Shown piece after piece: positions 16,261 to 28,739 of a stretch of 64,000 nt of DNA; position 1 is the stretch's first letter; every line of letters starts with the position of its first letter. Under the pieces are notes generated by a model that was not told the DNA's origin, did no database searches, and saw only the letters and a program-made list of their open reading frames with translations. Position numbers and translations under genes: made by a program. The DNA comes from Pontibacillus halophilus JSM 076056 = DSM 19796. GTDB taxonomy: Bacteria; Bacillota; Bacilli; Bacillales; BH030062. The stretch lies in NCBI RefSeq assembly GCF_000425205.1, contig NZ_AULI01000006.1:62001-126000 (forward strand). Direction: 5' to 3'.

Positions 16261-16853
16261 TAATGAAAGTTATCGACGATTGACTTGCCTTGGTATCCCA
16301 TGTAATACGCCCATTCTTTAAAGAAGAAAGGAAGTTTCGTTTCAAGCGATTGATAGGCAGAAGTTTCAGTTGGAGAGGCTTTCACTTCCATTCCAATTTG
16401 CTTCGCCATAAGAATTGCTCGCTTCATATGGAGTGGGTCACTCACAAGTGTATACGTATCAATCTCTTGTTCTTGGCCAATCTGATAGGCATTCTCTAGA
16501 TTTTCCTGAGTAACACCTGATGTATTCTCAATCAGAATATCTTCCTCAGGAACACCATTATTAATTGCATACATTTTCGCTACTTCGGATTCTGCGTATT
16601 CAGCTCCTTTTCCCTTTCCACCGGTGAAGATGAGCTTATCTACATTTCCTTCTTCATATAACTTAATCCCCTGTTTAATCCGTTCTTCGAAAACGGGTGA
16701 AGGCTTGTTGTAATAGGCAGCTGCACCTAATACAACAGCTGCTTCCGTGTCTTCAGGTGGATGCTCTCCCTCAAATGTCCAGATCGAATAGCCTGTATAG
16801 CCCACATAAAGAACAACCAGAAGCACAATCAATCGGAAAATCTTCTTAAACAT
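16260..16853 (-). CDS. YdcF/SanA family (DUF218) membrane-anchored protein
   Basis: The 197-residue protein has one N-terminal membrane segment (LIVLLVVLYVGYTGYSIW), then an extracytoplasmic DUF218 domain. Its conserved motifs are VVLGAAAYYNKPSPVFEERI, IFTGGKGKGAEYAESEVA, and the SDPLHMKRA segment. Members are thought to act in envelope biogenesis or vancomycin-related barrier functions, but the reaction is unknown. GGAGAA lies 7 nt upstream of the ATG. It stands alone between the nucleoside transporter and treR. Confidence 0.85.
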   Translation of the reverse strand: MFKKIFRLIVLLVVLYVGYTGYSIWTFEGEHPPEDTEAAVVLGAAAYYNKPSPVFEERIKQGIKLYEEGNVDKLIFTGGKGKGAEYAESEVAKMYAINNGVPEEDILIENTSGVTQENLENAYQIGQEQEIDTYTLVSDPLHMKRAILMAKQIGMEVKASPTETSAYQSLETKLPFFFKEWAYYMGYQGKSIVDNFH

Positions 16854-17015
16854 TCTTATTCTCCTCGCTCATGGTGACTGCTTCGTAAAGTAATCCCTTC
16901 TTATAGATTAATAGGAAGACCTTAATCTGAAAAGTAGGTTTTAGAAAAATTTGTACATATTTTTAGAGGTTTCGTAAGAGCGGGAGGATTTGTGCCCGTT
17001 TTCTCACTTATTCGC

Positions 17016-17729
17016 TTACAACTTCTCACGTCTTGCGAAGTCAACAAAGCGAAACTTATCTGGCCGGTGGCGGGACTCCGTATATTGAAACAGCCTCGCA
17101 TCTTTGAGATACACAAAGTTTCGAATGACGACAATATTCGAATAAGATTCAAAATCGAGGAGCTGTAAGTCTTCTCTTGAAGGCTCCTCCACCGTAATCT
17201 CTTTCTTAGCAAATCCGATGTCTAGCTCTAACTCTTCTTCTATGTACCGATAGATGGACTCTTCACACGTGCTTCGAGTTAATGTAGGAACAATCGACTG
17301 GTTGATATAATCTTTATCAAGGATAATCCGTTCGCCCTCCATTTCTCGAACTCGAACAACATGCCACACTAGCTCCTCGTCTAACTCTAACTTACGTCTA
17401 AGGTCTGGAGTGGGATTGTTCAACGTCACTTCATGCACATGCGTTCGAGAGTCTCCCCCAACTACATTTGCAATTTCTTTAAAGCTGACTAAGCCAGAAA
17501 CCGGGAAATCGTATTTGTGCAAATCCAAGACAATAGATCCTTTGCCTCGGATTTTTTGAATATATCCATTTTGAGCGAGTAGATTGAGTGCTTTTCGTAC
17601 CGTTTCACGGGACGTTTCATACGTGGTTGCTAATTCATGCTCAGAAGGGAGCTTCGATTGTGGCTCGAAGCTCCCTTGTTTAATTTGGCTGGCTATATCA
17701 TTAAATACCTCTAAATATTTGTTCCGCAT
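17016..17729 (-). CDS. treR: Trehalose operon repressor, GntR/UTRA family
   Basis: Represses treP-treA; trehalose-6-phosphate is the inducer in Bacillus. The protein (237 residues from this start) has an N-terminal GntR winged helix with LPSEHELATTYETSRETVRKAL and GYIQKIRGKGSIV. A UTRA effector domain follows, with ILDKDYIN and the C-terminal FQYTESRHRPDKFRFVDFAR that is near-identical to Bacillus TreR. Two ATGs compete (17729 and 17735); the AAGGGGG site is 9 nt from the first and 3 nt from the second, so 17729 is preferred. It is the last gene of the tre operon, 21 nt after treA. Confidence 0.93.
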   Translation of the reverse strand: MRNKYLEVFNDIASQIKQGSFEPQSKLPSEHELATTYETSRETVRKALNLLAQNGYIQKIRGKGSIVLDLHKYDFPVSGLVSFKEIANVVGGDSRTHVHEVTLNNPTPDLRRKLELDEELVWHVVRVREMEGERIILDKDYINQSIVPTLTRSTCEESIYRYIEEELELDIGFAKKEITVEEPSREDLQLLDFESYSNIVVIRNFVYLKDARLFQYTESRHRPDKFRFVDFARREKL

Positions 17730-17750
17730 CCCCATGCGCCCCCTTCATGC

Positions 17751-19421
17751 TTACTTTGTTAAGTGAAAGACAACTGTCTCATATGGTCGAAGGGTGACTT
17801 GTTCTACTTGAGTGGCAGGGTCTTCATAGTTAGAAATTAGAACATCCTTCTTATATGGAGCCACATCAATATGTTTAGGTAATGTGACACTTGTTGCTTG
17901 GTCGAAGAAGTTGTTCAGCACAATTAATTTCTCATCTTCTCGTTCACGAACATACGCAAAGACTTGAGGGTCATCCTTTAAGATAAGTTCGAAGTCTCCC
18001 TCCGTAATGATCTCATATTCTTTACGAAGCTGAATCAATTCCTTGTAATAGTAGAAGATGGAGTTTGCATCCTTTAGCGCTTCCTCCGCATTCACTGTCT
18101 TATAGTTAGACGCCACATCAATCCATGGTGTTCCCGTAGTAAAGCCAGCGTGGGCGCTACTATTCCACTGCATCGGTGTACGAGAGTTATCGCGAGACTT
18201 ATCTTGAAGGATAGAAAGAATTTCACTCTCTTCCATTCCTTGTTCTTTAAGAATCCGATACATATTTAACGATTCAACATCACGATACTCCCCAATGCTT
18301 TCAAAGTAAGGGTTGGTCATTCCAAACTCTTCCCCTTGGTAGATGTAAGGCGTACCTCGCATCATATGAATGGTCGTAGCAAGCATTTTGGCTGATTCAT
18401 TATGGAACTCGCCATCATTACCGAAGCGTGATACGACTCGAGGTTGGTCGTGGTTACACCAGAATAGTGCATTCCATCCTCCACCAGCTGACATCCCTTC
18501 TTGCCAATGGGACAAGATTGTTTTCAGTTGGTCGAAATCCAGTTCTCCCTTTGCAAATTTCTCTCCGTTCGGGTAATCGACCTTTAAATGATGGAAGCTG
18601 AACGTCATATTTAATTCATTGCGCTCTGGGTTCGTATACTTCACACAGTTGTCAATTGTAGTGGATGACATCTCTCCTACAGTCATCATATCGTACTGAG
18701 AGAACACTTCACGGTTCATTTCGTTCATATATTCATGGACACGTGGACCATCCGTATAGAACTTACGACCATCCCCTATATCATCATTCGGGAAGTCTTG
18801 ATTTTTAGAGATTAGATTAATAACGTCTAGGCGGAAACCGTCAACGCCCTTTTTCAACCAATAATGCATCATATCATAGAGATGGTGCCTCACTGTTTCA
18901 TTTTCCCAATTAAGATCAGCCTGGGTAACGTCAAATAAGTGAAGGTAGTATTCTCCACTGTCTTCGTCATATGCCCATGCGTTGCCACCGAATTTAGACT
19001 GCCAGTTCGTTGGAGCTTCCCCGTTCACCGGTTCTTTCCAAATGTAGTAGTCACGATATTCGTTATCCTTCGAAGAGATTGCTTGCTTAAACCAATCATG
19101 TTCCGTCGATGTATGATTAATGACGATATCCATAACGATTCTCAAGTCTCGTTTGTGTGCTTCTTCAAGGAGACGATCGAACTCTTCCATCGTTCCATAC
19201 GGCTCATAAATGTTGTAATAATCGCTAATGTCATATCCATTATCACGTTGAGGAGAATCATAGATTGGAGTCAGCCAAATGACATCTGTCCCAAGTTCCT
19301 TAATATAATCTAGTTTCTCAATAATTCCAGGAAGGTCTCCAATGCCGTTTCCTGTTGAGTCGTTGAAGCTCTTTGGATAAATTTGATAGACCGTTGCTGT
19401 TTTCCACCATGGTTGTTTCAT
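17751..19421 (-). CDS. treA: Trehalose-6-phosphate hydrolase
   Basis: Cytoplasmic GH13 enzyme that splits trehalose-6-phosphate, the product of the TreP permease, into glucose and glucose-6-phosphate. The 556 residues contain the (beta/alpha)8 barrel signatures IVMDIVINHTS, GFRLDVINLIS (nucleophile Asp), MMTVGEMSS (acid/base Glu) and FWCNHDQPRVVSRFG. The C-terminal beta domain ends in RPYETVVFHLTK. The start MKQPWWKTATVYQIYPKSF is the family N-terminus, with AGGAAGG about 8 nt upstream; the longer frame to 19472 is rejected. It is 64 nt downstream of treP. Confidence 0.95.
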   Translation of the reverse strand: MKQPWWKTATVYQIYPKSFNDSTGNGIGDLPGIIEKLDYIKELGTDVIWLTPIYDSPQRDNGYDISDYYNIYEPYGTMEEFDRLLEEAHKRDLRIVMDIVINHTSTEHDWFKQAISSKDNEYRDYYIWKEPVNGEAPTNWQSKFGGNAWAYDEDSGEYYLHLFDVTQADLNWENETVRHHLYDMMHYWLKKGVDGFRLDVINLISKNQDFPNDDIGDGRKFYTDGPRVHEYMNEMNREVFSQYDMMTVGEMSSTTIDNCVKYTNPERNELNMTFSFHHLKVDYPNGEKFAKGELDFDQLKTILSHWQEGMSAGGGWNALFWCNHDQPRVVSRFGNDGEFHNESAKMLATTIHMMRGTPYIYQGEEFGMTNPYFESIGEYRDVESLNMYRILKEQGMEESEILSILQDKSRDNSRTPMQWNSSAHAGFTTGTPWIDVASNYKTVNAEEALKDANSIFYYYKELIQLRKEYEIITEGDFELILKDDPQVFAYVREREDEKLIVLNNFFDQATSVTLPKHIDVAPYKKDVLISNYEDPATQVEQVTLRPYETVVFHLTK

Positions 19422-19485
19422 TCCGAACACCTTCCTATACTGTAAAATATGAATGTAGCACCATGTGAACATGGTGCTACCGTTG

Positions 19486-20901
19486 TTATACGTTTCTACG
19501 TTTCGCTATTATGAATGTTACTATGAATGGAATAACAATGGCAATGGTCATCCCAATCATAAATTCGAACCAGAAGCCTGATACGATGGAGAAAACGCCT
19601 GGTACGCCTCCGACACCTATTGAAGTTGCTTTAACACTTTCAAGAGTGACATACAATCCAGCAAGTGCAGAACCAATTACGGCCGCAAAGAATGGGAATT
19701 TGTATCGAATGTTTACCCCAAACATAGCAGGTTCAGTAACCCCTAACCAAGCAGATACACCAGATGTACCTGAAAGACCTCGTAAATTCTCATCTTTCGT
19801 TGCCAACATCATGGCAAAGACTGCTGCCCCTTGAGCGATATTCGATAGTGCAAGCATAGGCCATAAGAACGTTGTTCCTGTTGAACCTACAAGCTGAATA
19901 TCAACCGCTAGGAATGTGTGGTGGAAGCCTGTAACAACTAGGAATGGATAAATACCACCGTAAATTAATCCACCCAACCATGCATACTGTTCAAAGATAA
20001 AAATTAATCCGTCTGTAATGCCGTTCCCTACCGCAAACATAGCAGGTCCAATTGCAATAAATGTTAAGAATCCAGTTACAAGTAGACTGACAGGTGCAAC
20101 AACTAGCATTTGAATGGAGTCAGGAATGACTTTACGTAACCCAACCTCAATTCTTGCAAGTACCCATGAGGCTATAAGCACCGGAAGTACCTGCCCTTGA
20201 TACCCAATCTTCTCGATCTCTAACCCGAGTATATTCCAAATTGGAACTGTTCCATCCTTCACTGCATCACCGTATGTCCATGCATTTAACAAGTCAGGGT
20301 GAACAAGAATTAAACCTAACACTATCCCGAATAACTCACTACCTCCGAACCTCTTCACAGCCGACCAACCGATTAAAGCAGGCAAGAACGTAAAGGCTGT
20401 GTTCGCAATGATGGCGATTACATTTGTAACATCAGCCCATTGAGGAAAGACATCGATAACCGATTGCTCGTCATAGAAAATCCCTGGATTTACAAGAATA
20501 TTATTAATTCCTAATAGTAATCCGGCCGTTACAATGGCAGGTAAGATTGGAATGAAAATATCTGCAAGTGTCTTAATCGCTCGTTGAAGCGGATTCATTT
20601 TCTGTGCAGATGCCGTTTTCACATCTTCTTTAGAAGATTGCTCCATATTCGTTAACGACATTAATTCTTTATATACTTTATCCACTGTTCCTTGTCCAAT
20701 TACGACTTGGAATTGACCGTTCGTAGAGAAGGATCCTCGAACGACATCAAGTGATTCTAATTTTTCTTTATCCACTTGTTCTTCATCATTTAAAGCTAGT
20801 CGCAAGCGTGTAACACAGTGCGTCGCTGCATGTATATTCTCTTCGCCGCCAAGCGCTTTCAATATTTCTTCCGTTTGTTGACGTAGATCCATGCTCCTCA
20901 C
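19486..20901 (-). CDS. treP: PTS trehalose permease, EIIBC (no EIIA)
   Basis: Imports and phosphorylates trehalose. The 471 residues carry an N-terminal EIIB domain of the glucose-sucrose class, with the active Cys29 in ATHCVTRLRLAL, then a long polytopic EIIC (about residues 105-470, with HHTFLAVDIQ and TEPAMFGVNI). No EIIA domain follows, so it must borrow one, probably the glucose EIIA, as does Bacillus TreP. Start is probably GTG at 20901, with AAGGTGA about 7 nt upstream; ATG at 20892 is the alternative. First gene of treP-treA-treR. Confidence 0.94.
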   Translation of the reverse strand: MRSMDLRQQTEEILKALGGEENIHAATHCVTRLRLALNDEEQVDKEKLESLDVVRGSFSTNGQFQVVIGQGTVDKVYKELMSLTNMEQSSKEDVKTASAQKMNPLQRAIKTLADIFIPILPAIVTAGLLLGINNILVNPGIFYDEQSVIDVFPQWADVTNVIAIIANTAFTFLPALIGWSAVKRFGGSELFGIVLGLILVHPDLLNAWTYGDAVKDGTVPIWNILGLEIEKIGYQGQVLPVLIASWVLARIEVGLRKVIPDSIQMLVVAPVSLLVTGFLTFIAIGPAMFAVGNGITDGLIFIFEQYAWLGGLIYGGIYPFLVVTGFHHTFLAVDIQLVGSTGTTFLWPMLALSNIAQGAAVFAMMLATKDENLRGLSGTSGVSAWLGVTEPAMFGVNIRYKFPFFAAVIGSALAGLYVTLESVKATSIGVGGVPGVFSIVSGFWFEFMIGMTIAIVIPFIVTFIIAKRRNV

Positions 20902-20928
20902 TCTCCCTCACCTTTTATCTATTGGAAA

Positions 20929-20993
20929 TAAAATCGCTTTCATTAACAACTTGTATATACATGTTACAACATGTAAGCGTTTTTGTATAGACA
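20929..20993 (-). promoter_or_regulatory. tre control region: two cre-like sites and TreR-like operators
   Basis: Two catabolite-responsive elements are visible. On the minus strand, TGAAAGCGATTTTA at 20929-20942 matches the cre consensus at 13 of 14 positions. On the plus strand, TGTAAGCGTTTTTG at 20972-20985 matches 12 of 14. TreR-like half-palindromes TTGTATATACAT (20951-20962) and TTGTATAGACAT (20982-20993) resemble the Bacillus tre operator TTGTATATACAA. Between them is a 16-bp inverted repeat ACATGTT-AC-AACATGT (20959-20974). No clear -35/-10 pair could be fixed. Nothing further is seen up to the eno terminator at 21174. Confidence 0.65.
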
Positions 20994-21173
20994 TTTATTC
21001 GTTTTCGAAATATTTTAATATTTTTTCGTGAAGAACTGGTTTTCTAGGTCTAAACGGAGACACTCGATGCGACGACAGACCTATGTATTTCTATTAAAAA
21101 ATTTAGAAATGCTTCAAAGCATTAGAAATGTTCGTAGTATCTATTCTTGCCTTCAAGCAAGGTTCACATACAA

Positions 21174-21210
21174 AAGAACCCCACACACGATGAACGTGTG
21201 TGGGGTTCTT
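21174..21210 (-). terminator. Terminator of the glycolytic operon
   Basis: A perfect 16-bp stem, AAGAACCCCACACACG with its complement, around a 5-nt loop. It is 18 nt downstream of the eno stop codon and is followed by TTT on the minus strand. Confidence 0.9.
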
Positions 21211-21227
21211 ATACATCAAACTACGCC

Positions 21228-24063
<2,836 letters not shown>

Positions 24064-24064
<1 letters not shown>

Positions 24065-24819
24065 TATTTACCTGCCTCCACTAAAGCTAAGAAAGATTCA
24101 GGCTGTAGGCTTGCGCCACCTACTAGTGCGCCATCAATGTCAGATTGGCCTAGTAGTTCTTCAACGTTTGCTGGTTTTACGCTACCGCCGTACTGGATAC
24201 GTACAGCTTCTGCAGCTTCTTCACCTGCGAATTCTTTAACAGCTTGGCGTACGTGTGCACATACTTCGTTAGCATCTGCAGCCGTTGCTGTTTTACCAGT
24301 TCCGATTGCCCAAATAGGCTCATATGCGATGATTGTCGCTTTAACTTGGTCAGTTGTTAAACCTTCAAGTGCGTTTTTCACTTGGTTCTCAACCACTGTG
24401 AATGTTTCGTTGTTTTCACGCTGCTCGTCAGACTCACCTACACAAACGATTGGAGTCAATCCGTGTTTGAAGGCTGCATGAGTCTTCTTGTTTACTGTTT
24501 CGTCTGTTTCCCCGAACAGTTCACGACGCTCAGAGTGACCTAGAACAACATATTCTACACCAATGTCTTTAAGCATTTCAGGGCTTACTTCGCCTGTGAA
24601 TGCGCCACTTTCTTCAAAGTGCATGTTTTGAGCACCGATTTTAACATCTGTGCCTTTTGTTTTTTGGACTAGGCTATGAAGAGCTGTGAAAGGAGCAACA
24701 ACTACGGACTCAACTTGGTCAGCAGAAGGTACTTGGCCTTTAACCTCATCAATAAACTGCTCGGATTCACCTAGTAGCTTGTTCATTTTCCAGTTACCTG
24801 CAATGACTTGTTTACGCAT
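24064..24819 (-). CDS. tpiA: Triose-phosphate isomerase
   Basis: Interconverts dihydroxyacetone phosphate and glyceraldehyde-3-phosphate. The 251-residue TIM barrel has the N-terminal AGNWKMNK (catalytic Lys), [10 protein letters not shown] (catalytic His) and [14 protein letters not shown] (catalytic Glu, mobile loop). The ATG at 24819 has GAGGTG 6 nt upstream; an in-frame GTG at 24828 overlaps that site and is rejected. Fifth gene of the glycolytic operon, 15 nt after pgk. Confidence 0.97.
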
Positions 24820-24834
24820 GGGATTCACCTCGCC

Positions 24835-26016
24835 TTATTTATCGTTAAGTGCTACTACGCCAGGAAGTTCTTTACCTTCCATGAACTCAAGAGATGCGCC
24901 GCCACCAGTAGAGATGTGGTCCATCTTGTCTGCGTAGTTAAATTTCTCAACAGCTGCAGCAGAGTCGCCGCCACCGATTACAGTGTATCCTTCTGCAGTG
25001 CTTAGTGCTTCAGCTACACCTTTTGTACCGTTTGCGAATGTTTCAAGTTCAAATACGCCCATAGGTCCGTTCCAGATTACAAGCTTGGACTCTTTAATAA
25101 CCTCAGCATATTTCTCAATTGTCTTCGGACCAATGTCCATTGCTTCCCAGTCAGAAGGGATGCTGTCGATGTTTACTACTTCTGTGTTCGCATCGTTAGA
25201 GAAATCATCACCAACGATTACGTCAAGTGGCATGTAGAAGTTAACGCCTTTTTCTTTAGCTTTCTTCATATATTCATTCGCTAAATCGATCTTGTCTTCT
25301 TCTAGTAGAGATTTACCAATTTCGTAGCCTAGTGCTTTTACGAATGTGTAAGCAAGGCCACCACCGATAATTAGGTTATCTACTTTGTCGATCAAGTGGT
25401 CGATTACGCCAATTTTATCTTTAACTTTCGCACCGCCGATGATTGCAGTGAATGGGCGATTAGGATCTTCCAACGCACTTCCAAGGACATCAAGTTCTTT
25501 CTCCATTAGGAATCCAGCAACAGCAGGAAGGTGTTGAGCAATTCCCTCAGTAGATGCGTGTGCACGGTGTGCAGCACCGAATGCGTCGTTTACGTAGACG
25601 TCAGCAAGATTCGCGAATTGCTGAGCTAATTCAGGATCATTCTTTTCTTCGCCTGGGTAGAAACGTACGTTTTCTAGTAGAAGCACATCGCCTGCTTCCA
25701 TTTCAGAGATGGCTTGGTCTACTTCACTTCCGTAAGCTTCGTCAGTCTTTGTAACGGTCTGACCTAATAGGTCGCTAAGACGTTTCGCAACTGGGTCTAG
25801 ACGTAGATCCTCAACTGCTTCACCTTTGGGACGGCCAAGGTGACTTGCTAACATAACTTTAGCACCTTGCTCAACAAGGTATTGAATTGTTGGAAGCGCA
25901 GCACGGATACGCGTATCGTCTGTTACTTCACCTTCTTGCATTGGTACGTTGAAATCAACGCGGCAGAACACCTTTTTCCCATTTAGTTCAATGTCTTTAA
26001 TTGTTTTCTTGTTCAC
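24835..26016 (-). CDS. pgk: Phosphoglycerate kinase
   Basis: ATP-forming step of glycolysis. The 393-residue two-domain protein shows RVDFNVPMQ at the N-terminus, SHLGRPKG, the hinge region, the GGAKVKDKI nucleotide-domain motif, and GGGDSAAAV near the C-terminus. A strong AAAGGAGG-type ribosome-binding site precedes the ATG. It is separated from gapA by 252 bases that contain hairpins, which may allow separate mRNA processing or initiation. Confidence 0.98.
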   Translation of the reverse strand: MNKKTIKDIELNGKKVFCRVDFNVPMQEGEVTDDTRIRAALPTIQYLVEQGAKVMLASHLGRPKGEAVEDLRLDPVAKRLSDLLGQTVTKTDEAYGSEVDQAISEMEAGDVLLLENVRFYPGEEKNDPELAQQFANLADVYVNDAFGAAHRAHASTEGIAQHLPAVAGFLMEKELDVLGSALEDPNRPFTAIIGGAKVKDKIGVIDHLIDKVDNLIIGGGLAYTFVKALGYEIGKSLLEEDKIDLANEYMKKAKEKGVNFYMPLDVIVGDDFSNDANTEVVNIDSIPSDWEAMDIGPKTIEKYAEVIKESKLVIWNGPMGVFELETFANGTKGVAEALSTAEGYTVIGGGDSAAAVEKFNYADKMDHISTGGGASLEFMEGKELPGVVALNDK

Positions 26017-26089
26017 GGGAAGAGGACCTCCTTTATTTTCCTTGGAATTGGTCTTCCTTGCCCCTATGTATTACAAGGACACTGTTTTC

Positions 26090-26215
26090 AATAGTCGCCT
26101 AAAACCCCTTAAAGGCGCTTATTGAAGGGTACGCAGAATAATAAGTGGGTGCACTTGCTTGTAGAATACAAATCGCAAAGGAGGAGGTGGTGCTCTCCCC
26201 CGTCACTTTGCGATT
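26090..26215 (-). other. gapA-pgk intergenic hairpins
   Basis: The 252-bp spacer holds two inverted repeats. AATCGCAAAG (26171-26180) pairs perfectly with CTTTGCGATT (26206-26215) around a purine/pyrimidine-rich loop, with no T tract after it. A weaker stem near 26090-26130 pairs CAATA..GCGCC with GGCG..TATTG. They may be partial terminators or stabilising/processing hairpins that raise gapA relative to cggR and pgk. Confidence 0.5.
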
Positions 26216-26268
26216 GCATGTCTTTCATATACGGTTGATCACCGTAGCGATTCAAATCCTATTTAAAC

Positions 26269-27276
26269 TTATAGTCCTTGTTCTGCAAGAAATACAGCAA
26301 GGTCTACACAACGGTTAGAGTAACCAGTTTCGTTGTCATACCAAGAAACTACTTTAACCATGTTGTCTTCGATTACTAGCGTAGAAGCTGCATCGATTGT
26401 AGAAGAAGCTGCGCTACCGTTGTAGTCGCTAGATACAAGCTCTTCGTCAGTGTATTCTAGGATACCTTTAAGGTCGCCTTCAGCCGCTTCTTTAAGCGCT
26501 GCGTTAACTTGTTCAGCTGTAACGTTTTGGTCTAGCTCAGCTACTAGGTCAACTAGAGATACGTTGCTAGTAGGAACACGCATAGCCATACCAGAAAGTT
26601 TACCATCTAGGCTAGGAAGAACTTTCGCTACTGCTTGAGCAGCACCCGTTGTTGTTGGGATGATGTTCTCAGCTGCTGCACGCGCACGACGGTAGTCTTT
26701 GTGAGGTGCATCTTGGATTTGTTGGTCACTCGTGTAAGAGTGAACTGTAGTCATCATACCGCGCTTAAGACCGAACTTGTCGTCAAGTACTTTCGCGAAT
26801 GGAGATAGGCAGTTCGTTGTGCAAGATGCGTTAGAGATAACGTGGTGCTCATCTTTGTTGTAGTCACCTTCGTTAACACCCATAACTACTGTAAGGTCTT
26901 CGCCTTTAGCAGGTGCAGAGATGATTACTTTCTTCGCACCAGCGTCGATGTGTTTCTTCGCATCGTCACGCTGAGTGAAACGGCCAGTAGATTCGATTAC
27001 GATATCTACGCCTAGGTCGCCCCATCCAAGGTTAGCTGGGTCGCGCTCAGAAAGAACAGTGATTTCTTTGCCGCCAACTACTAGGTTCTCACCGTTTGTT
27101 GTAACTTTCTCTTCAAACTTACCGTGTACGGAGTCGTATTGAAGTAGGTGTGCAAGCATGCTTGCATCCGTTAAGTCGTTAAGTGCTACGATTTCTACTG
27201 CGTCGTTGTTCCAAGCAGCACGGAAAACACTACGTCCGATACGGCCGAAACCATTAATACCAATTCTGATTGCCAT
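26269..27276 (-). CDS. gapA: Glyceraldehyde-3-phosphate dehydrogenase, glycolytic NAD-type
   Basis: Catalyses the NAD-dependent oxidative phosphorylation of glyceraldehyde-3-phosphate. The 335 residues include the NAD fold INGFGRIGRSVFRAAW, with Asp in LNDLTD typical of NAD preference, the active-site SNASCTTNCLSPF with the catalytic Cys, and HSYTSDQ with the activating His. Position directly after cggR identifies it as the glycolytic GapA rather than the gluconeogenic GapB. Confidence 0.97.
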   Translation of the reverse strand: MAIRIGINGFGRIGRSVFRAAWNNDAVEIVALNDLTDASMLAHLLQYDSVHGKFEEKVTTNGENLVVGGKEITVLSERDPANLGWGDLGVDIVIESTGRFTQRDDAKKHIDAGAKKVIISAPAKGEDLTVVMGVNEGDYNKDEHHVISNASCTTNCLSPFAKVLDDKFGLKRGMMTTVHSYTSDQQIQDAPHKDYRRARAAAENIIPTTTGAAQAVAKVLPSLDGKLSGMAMRVPTSNVSLVDLVAELDQNVTAEQVNAALKEAAEGDLKGILEYTDEELVSSDYNGSAASSTIDAASTLVIEDNMVKVVSWYDNETGYSNRCVDLAVFLAEQGL

Positions 27277-27314
27277 GAAAAATTCCTCCTTAGATTCATT
27301 GGTTCATAATTTAT

Positions 27315-28343
27315 TTAAAGGGAAATTCCCTTTATTAACTCTTTCGCTGCGCCTTCATCTGTGATGAGGACGTTGCTTTGTCCTTGCTGAAAATACGAAG
27401 CAATCGCTTCTGCCTTAGAAGCTCCACCGGCTACGGCTATAACACAATTAGTATGATGTAAATCCTCCAATTGAATACCTACCGTACGCACTTTATGGAC
27501 AACTTCACCTCTGTTGTTGAAATAATATCCAAACGCTTCACCAACAGCTTGGCCACGTTGAATCGATTCCATCACATCAGAAGGAGTCTTCCTTCGCTCT
27601 GCCATTGTAATGGCATCTCCAATCCCATGTACAACGACATCCGAGCCTCGAATCAAATCAAGGACTTCTTTTACAGAGGGTTCTCCAATAATGGTTTGAT
27701 ACGATTCTTCACTAAGCGGATCTGGCACATACAGCAAACGGTATTCCCCATTCGCCTTCTTAGCCATCTCTGCACAGATTGTGTTCGCTTGATTCTCAAC
27801 ATGCTCGCCAAGTCCACCTCTTGCAGGTAAGAACATGCAATCCCAAGCAGTATCAAGTGGCGTCATCATCTCTGCAACGGCAGCCATCGTACCGCCACCA
27901 GTTACTGAAATGGTACTTCTCGGTGCTAATCGCTCTTTCAAGAATCGTACTGAAGCTCTTCCCATCTCTTGTTTCACCCATGAAAGTTCATCACTATTAC
28001 CCGGTACAACCATAACATGTTGCAGCTCGAAATGTTCCTTTAGACGTTTCTCTAATGCAGAAACACCCGTCAACTCGTTCATAAATTCTTTGAGTTGGAC
28101 AAGGATTTGCTGTCCCTCGTCGGTAACAAGCATTCCCCGTGTCGTCACTTCTACAAACCCTTGATCATTAAGAAAATCAATTTCTGTACGAATCGTTCGT
28201 TCAGGCATTTGTAGATTGTCTGCTAAAGTACGACGTCCAATCGGTTCATTCAGCGTAATAAAATGCAAAATGTCGTATCTTCGTTGCATAATCGTGGTGA
28301 CATCCGGGAATAGTTTACTCTGTAAATCAATTAATGCCCTCAT
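27315..28343 (-). CDS. cggR: Central glycolytic genes regulator
   Basis: SorC-family repressor of the gapA operon, relieved by fructose-1,6-bisphosphate. The 342 residues have an N-terminal winged helix (IGRRTLADNLQMPERTIRTEIDFL) and a sugar-phosphate-binding domain with VTGGGTMAAVAEMM, PARGGLGE, NQANTICAEMA and VAGGASKAEAI. It starts MRALIDLQSKLFPDV, matching the family, with AAAGGAG 9 nt upstream. CggR-type operator repeats lie in its own leader, consistent with autoregulation. It is 38 nt upstream of gapA. Confidence 0.97.
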   Translation of the reverse strand: MRALIDLQSKLFPDVTTIMQRRYDILHFITLNEPIGRRTLADNLQMPERTIRTEIDFLNDQGFVEVTTRGMLVTDEGQQILVQLKEFMNELTGVSALEKRLKEHFELQHVMVVPGNSDELSWVKQEMGRASVRFLKERLAPRSTISVTGGGTMAAVAEMMTPLDTAWDCMFLPARGGLGEHVENQANTICAEMAKKANGEYRLLYVPDPLSEESYQTIIGEPSVKEVLDLIRGSDVVVHGIGDAITMAERRKTPSDVMESIQRGQAVGEAFGYYFNNRGEVVHKVRTVGIQLEDLHHTNCVIAVAGGASKAEAIASYFQQGQSNVLITDEGAAKELIKGISL

Positions 28344-28378
28344 GGAAAAGCTCCTTTACAGTATGTAAGCTGTAGCGG

Positions 28379-28420
28379 GGCTGTTTTCGTCCCACCTAGG
28401 CACATTTTGTCCCACTTGGG
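28379..28420 (-). promoter_or_regulatory. CggR operator region
   Basis: Two GTGGGAC direct repeats (minus strand, with plus-strand GTCCCA at 28389-28394 and 28409-28414) lie 20 bp apart between the likely -10 (TATATT near 28430) and the cggR ATG. The Bacillus CggR operator is built from CGGGAC...TGTCCC repeats with similar spacing; here the right half-sites are degenerate. Confidence 0.75.
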
Positions 28421-28487
28421 CTAAAAAATATACCTGAAGCCTACAAACTCATTTTAACAATACCCCCATTGCCTTGCAACTCACTCG

Positions 28488-28739
28488 TTAATCTTTTTTC
28501 ATATGTAATCGCTTACTTATCAAAAAAGTATCAATCCTCCCATAATCCAGTGTCTCTCCGTCCATCTCAACGACCGGAATCATAAGCTGATACTGCATAA
28601 GCAAGGCATCATCTGTATAAATATCAATTTCTTTCCATTCAAAGTCATACTTCGATTGTAAATCCTCTAATTCAGACTTCGCTTCTTCACAGAGTCCGCA
28701 TTCCTTCTTCGTATACAAGGTTAATAATGGTCGCTCCAT
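28488..28739 (-). CDS. Glutaredoxin-like protein (DUF836 type)
   Basis: Small thiol protein of 83 residues with a thioredoxin fold. The N-terminus LLTLYTKKECGLCEEAKSEL carries a CGLC active site, and the conserved IPVVEMDG region supplies the cis-Pro loop. A basic tail (SKRLHMKKD) ends the protein. The ATG at 28739 has AAGGAGGGGG about 5 nt upstream; a longer frame to 28766 is rejected. Such genes often sit next to cggR in Bacillaceae. Physiological partner is unknown. Confidence 0.82.
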   Translation of the reverse strand: MERPLLTLYTKKECGLCEEAKSELEDLQSKYDFEWKEIDIYTDDALLMQYQLMIPVVEMDGETLDYGRIDTFLISKRLHMKKD

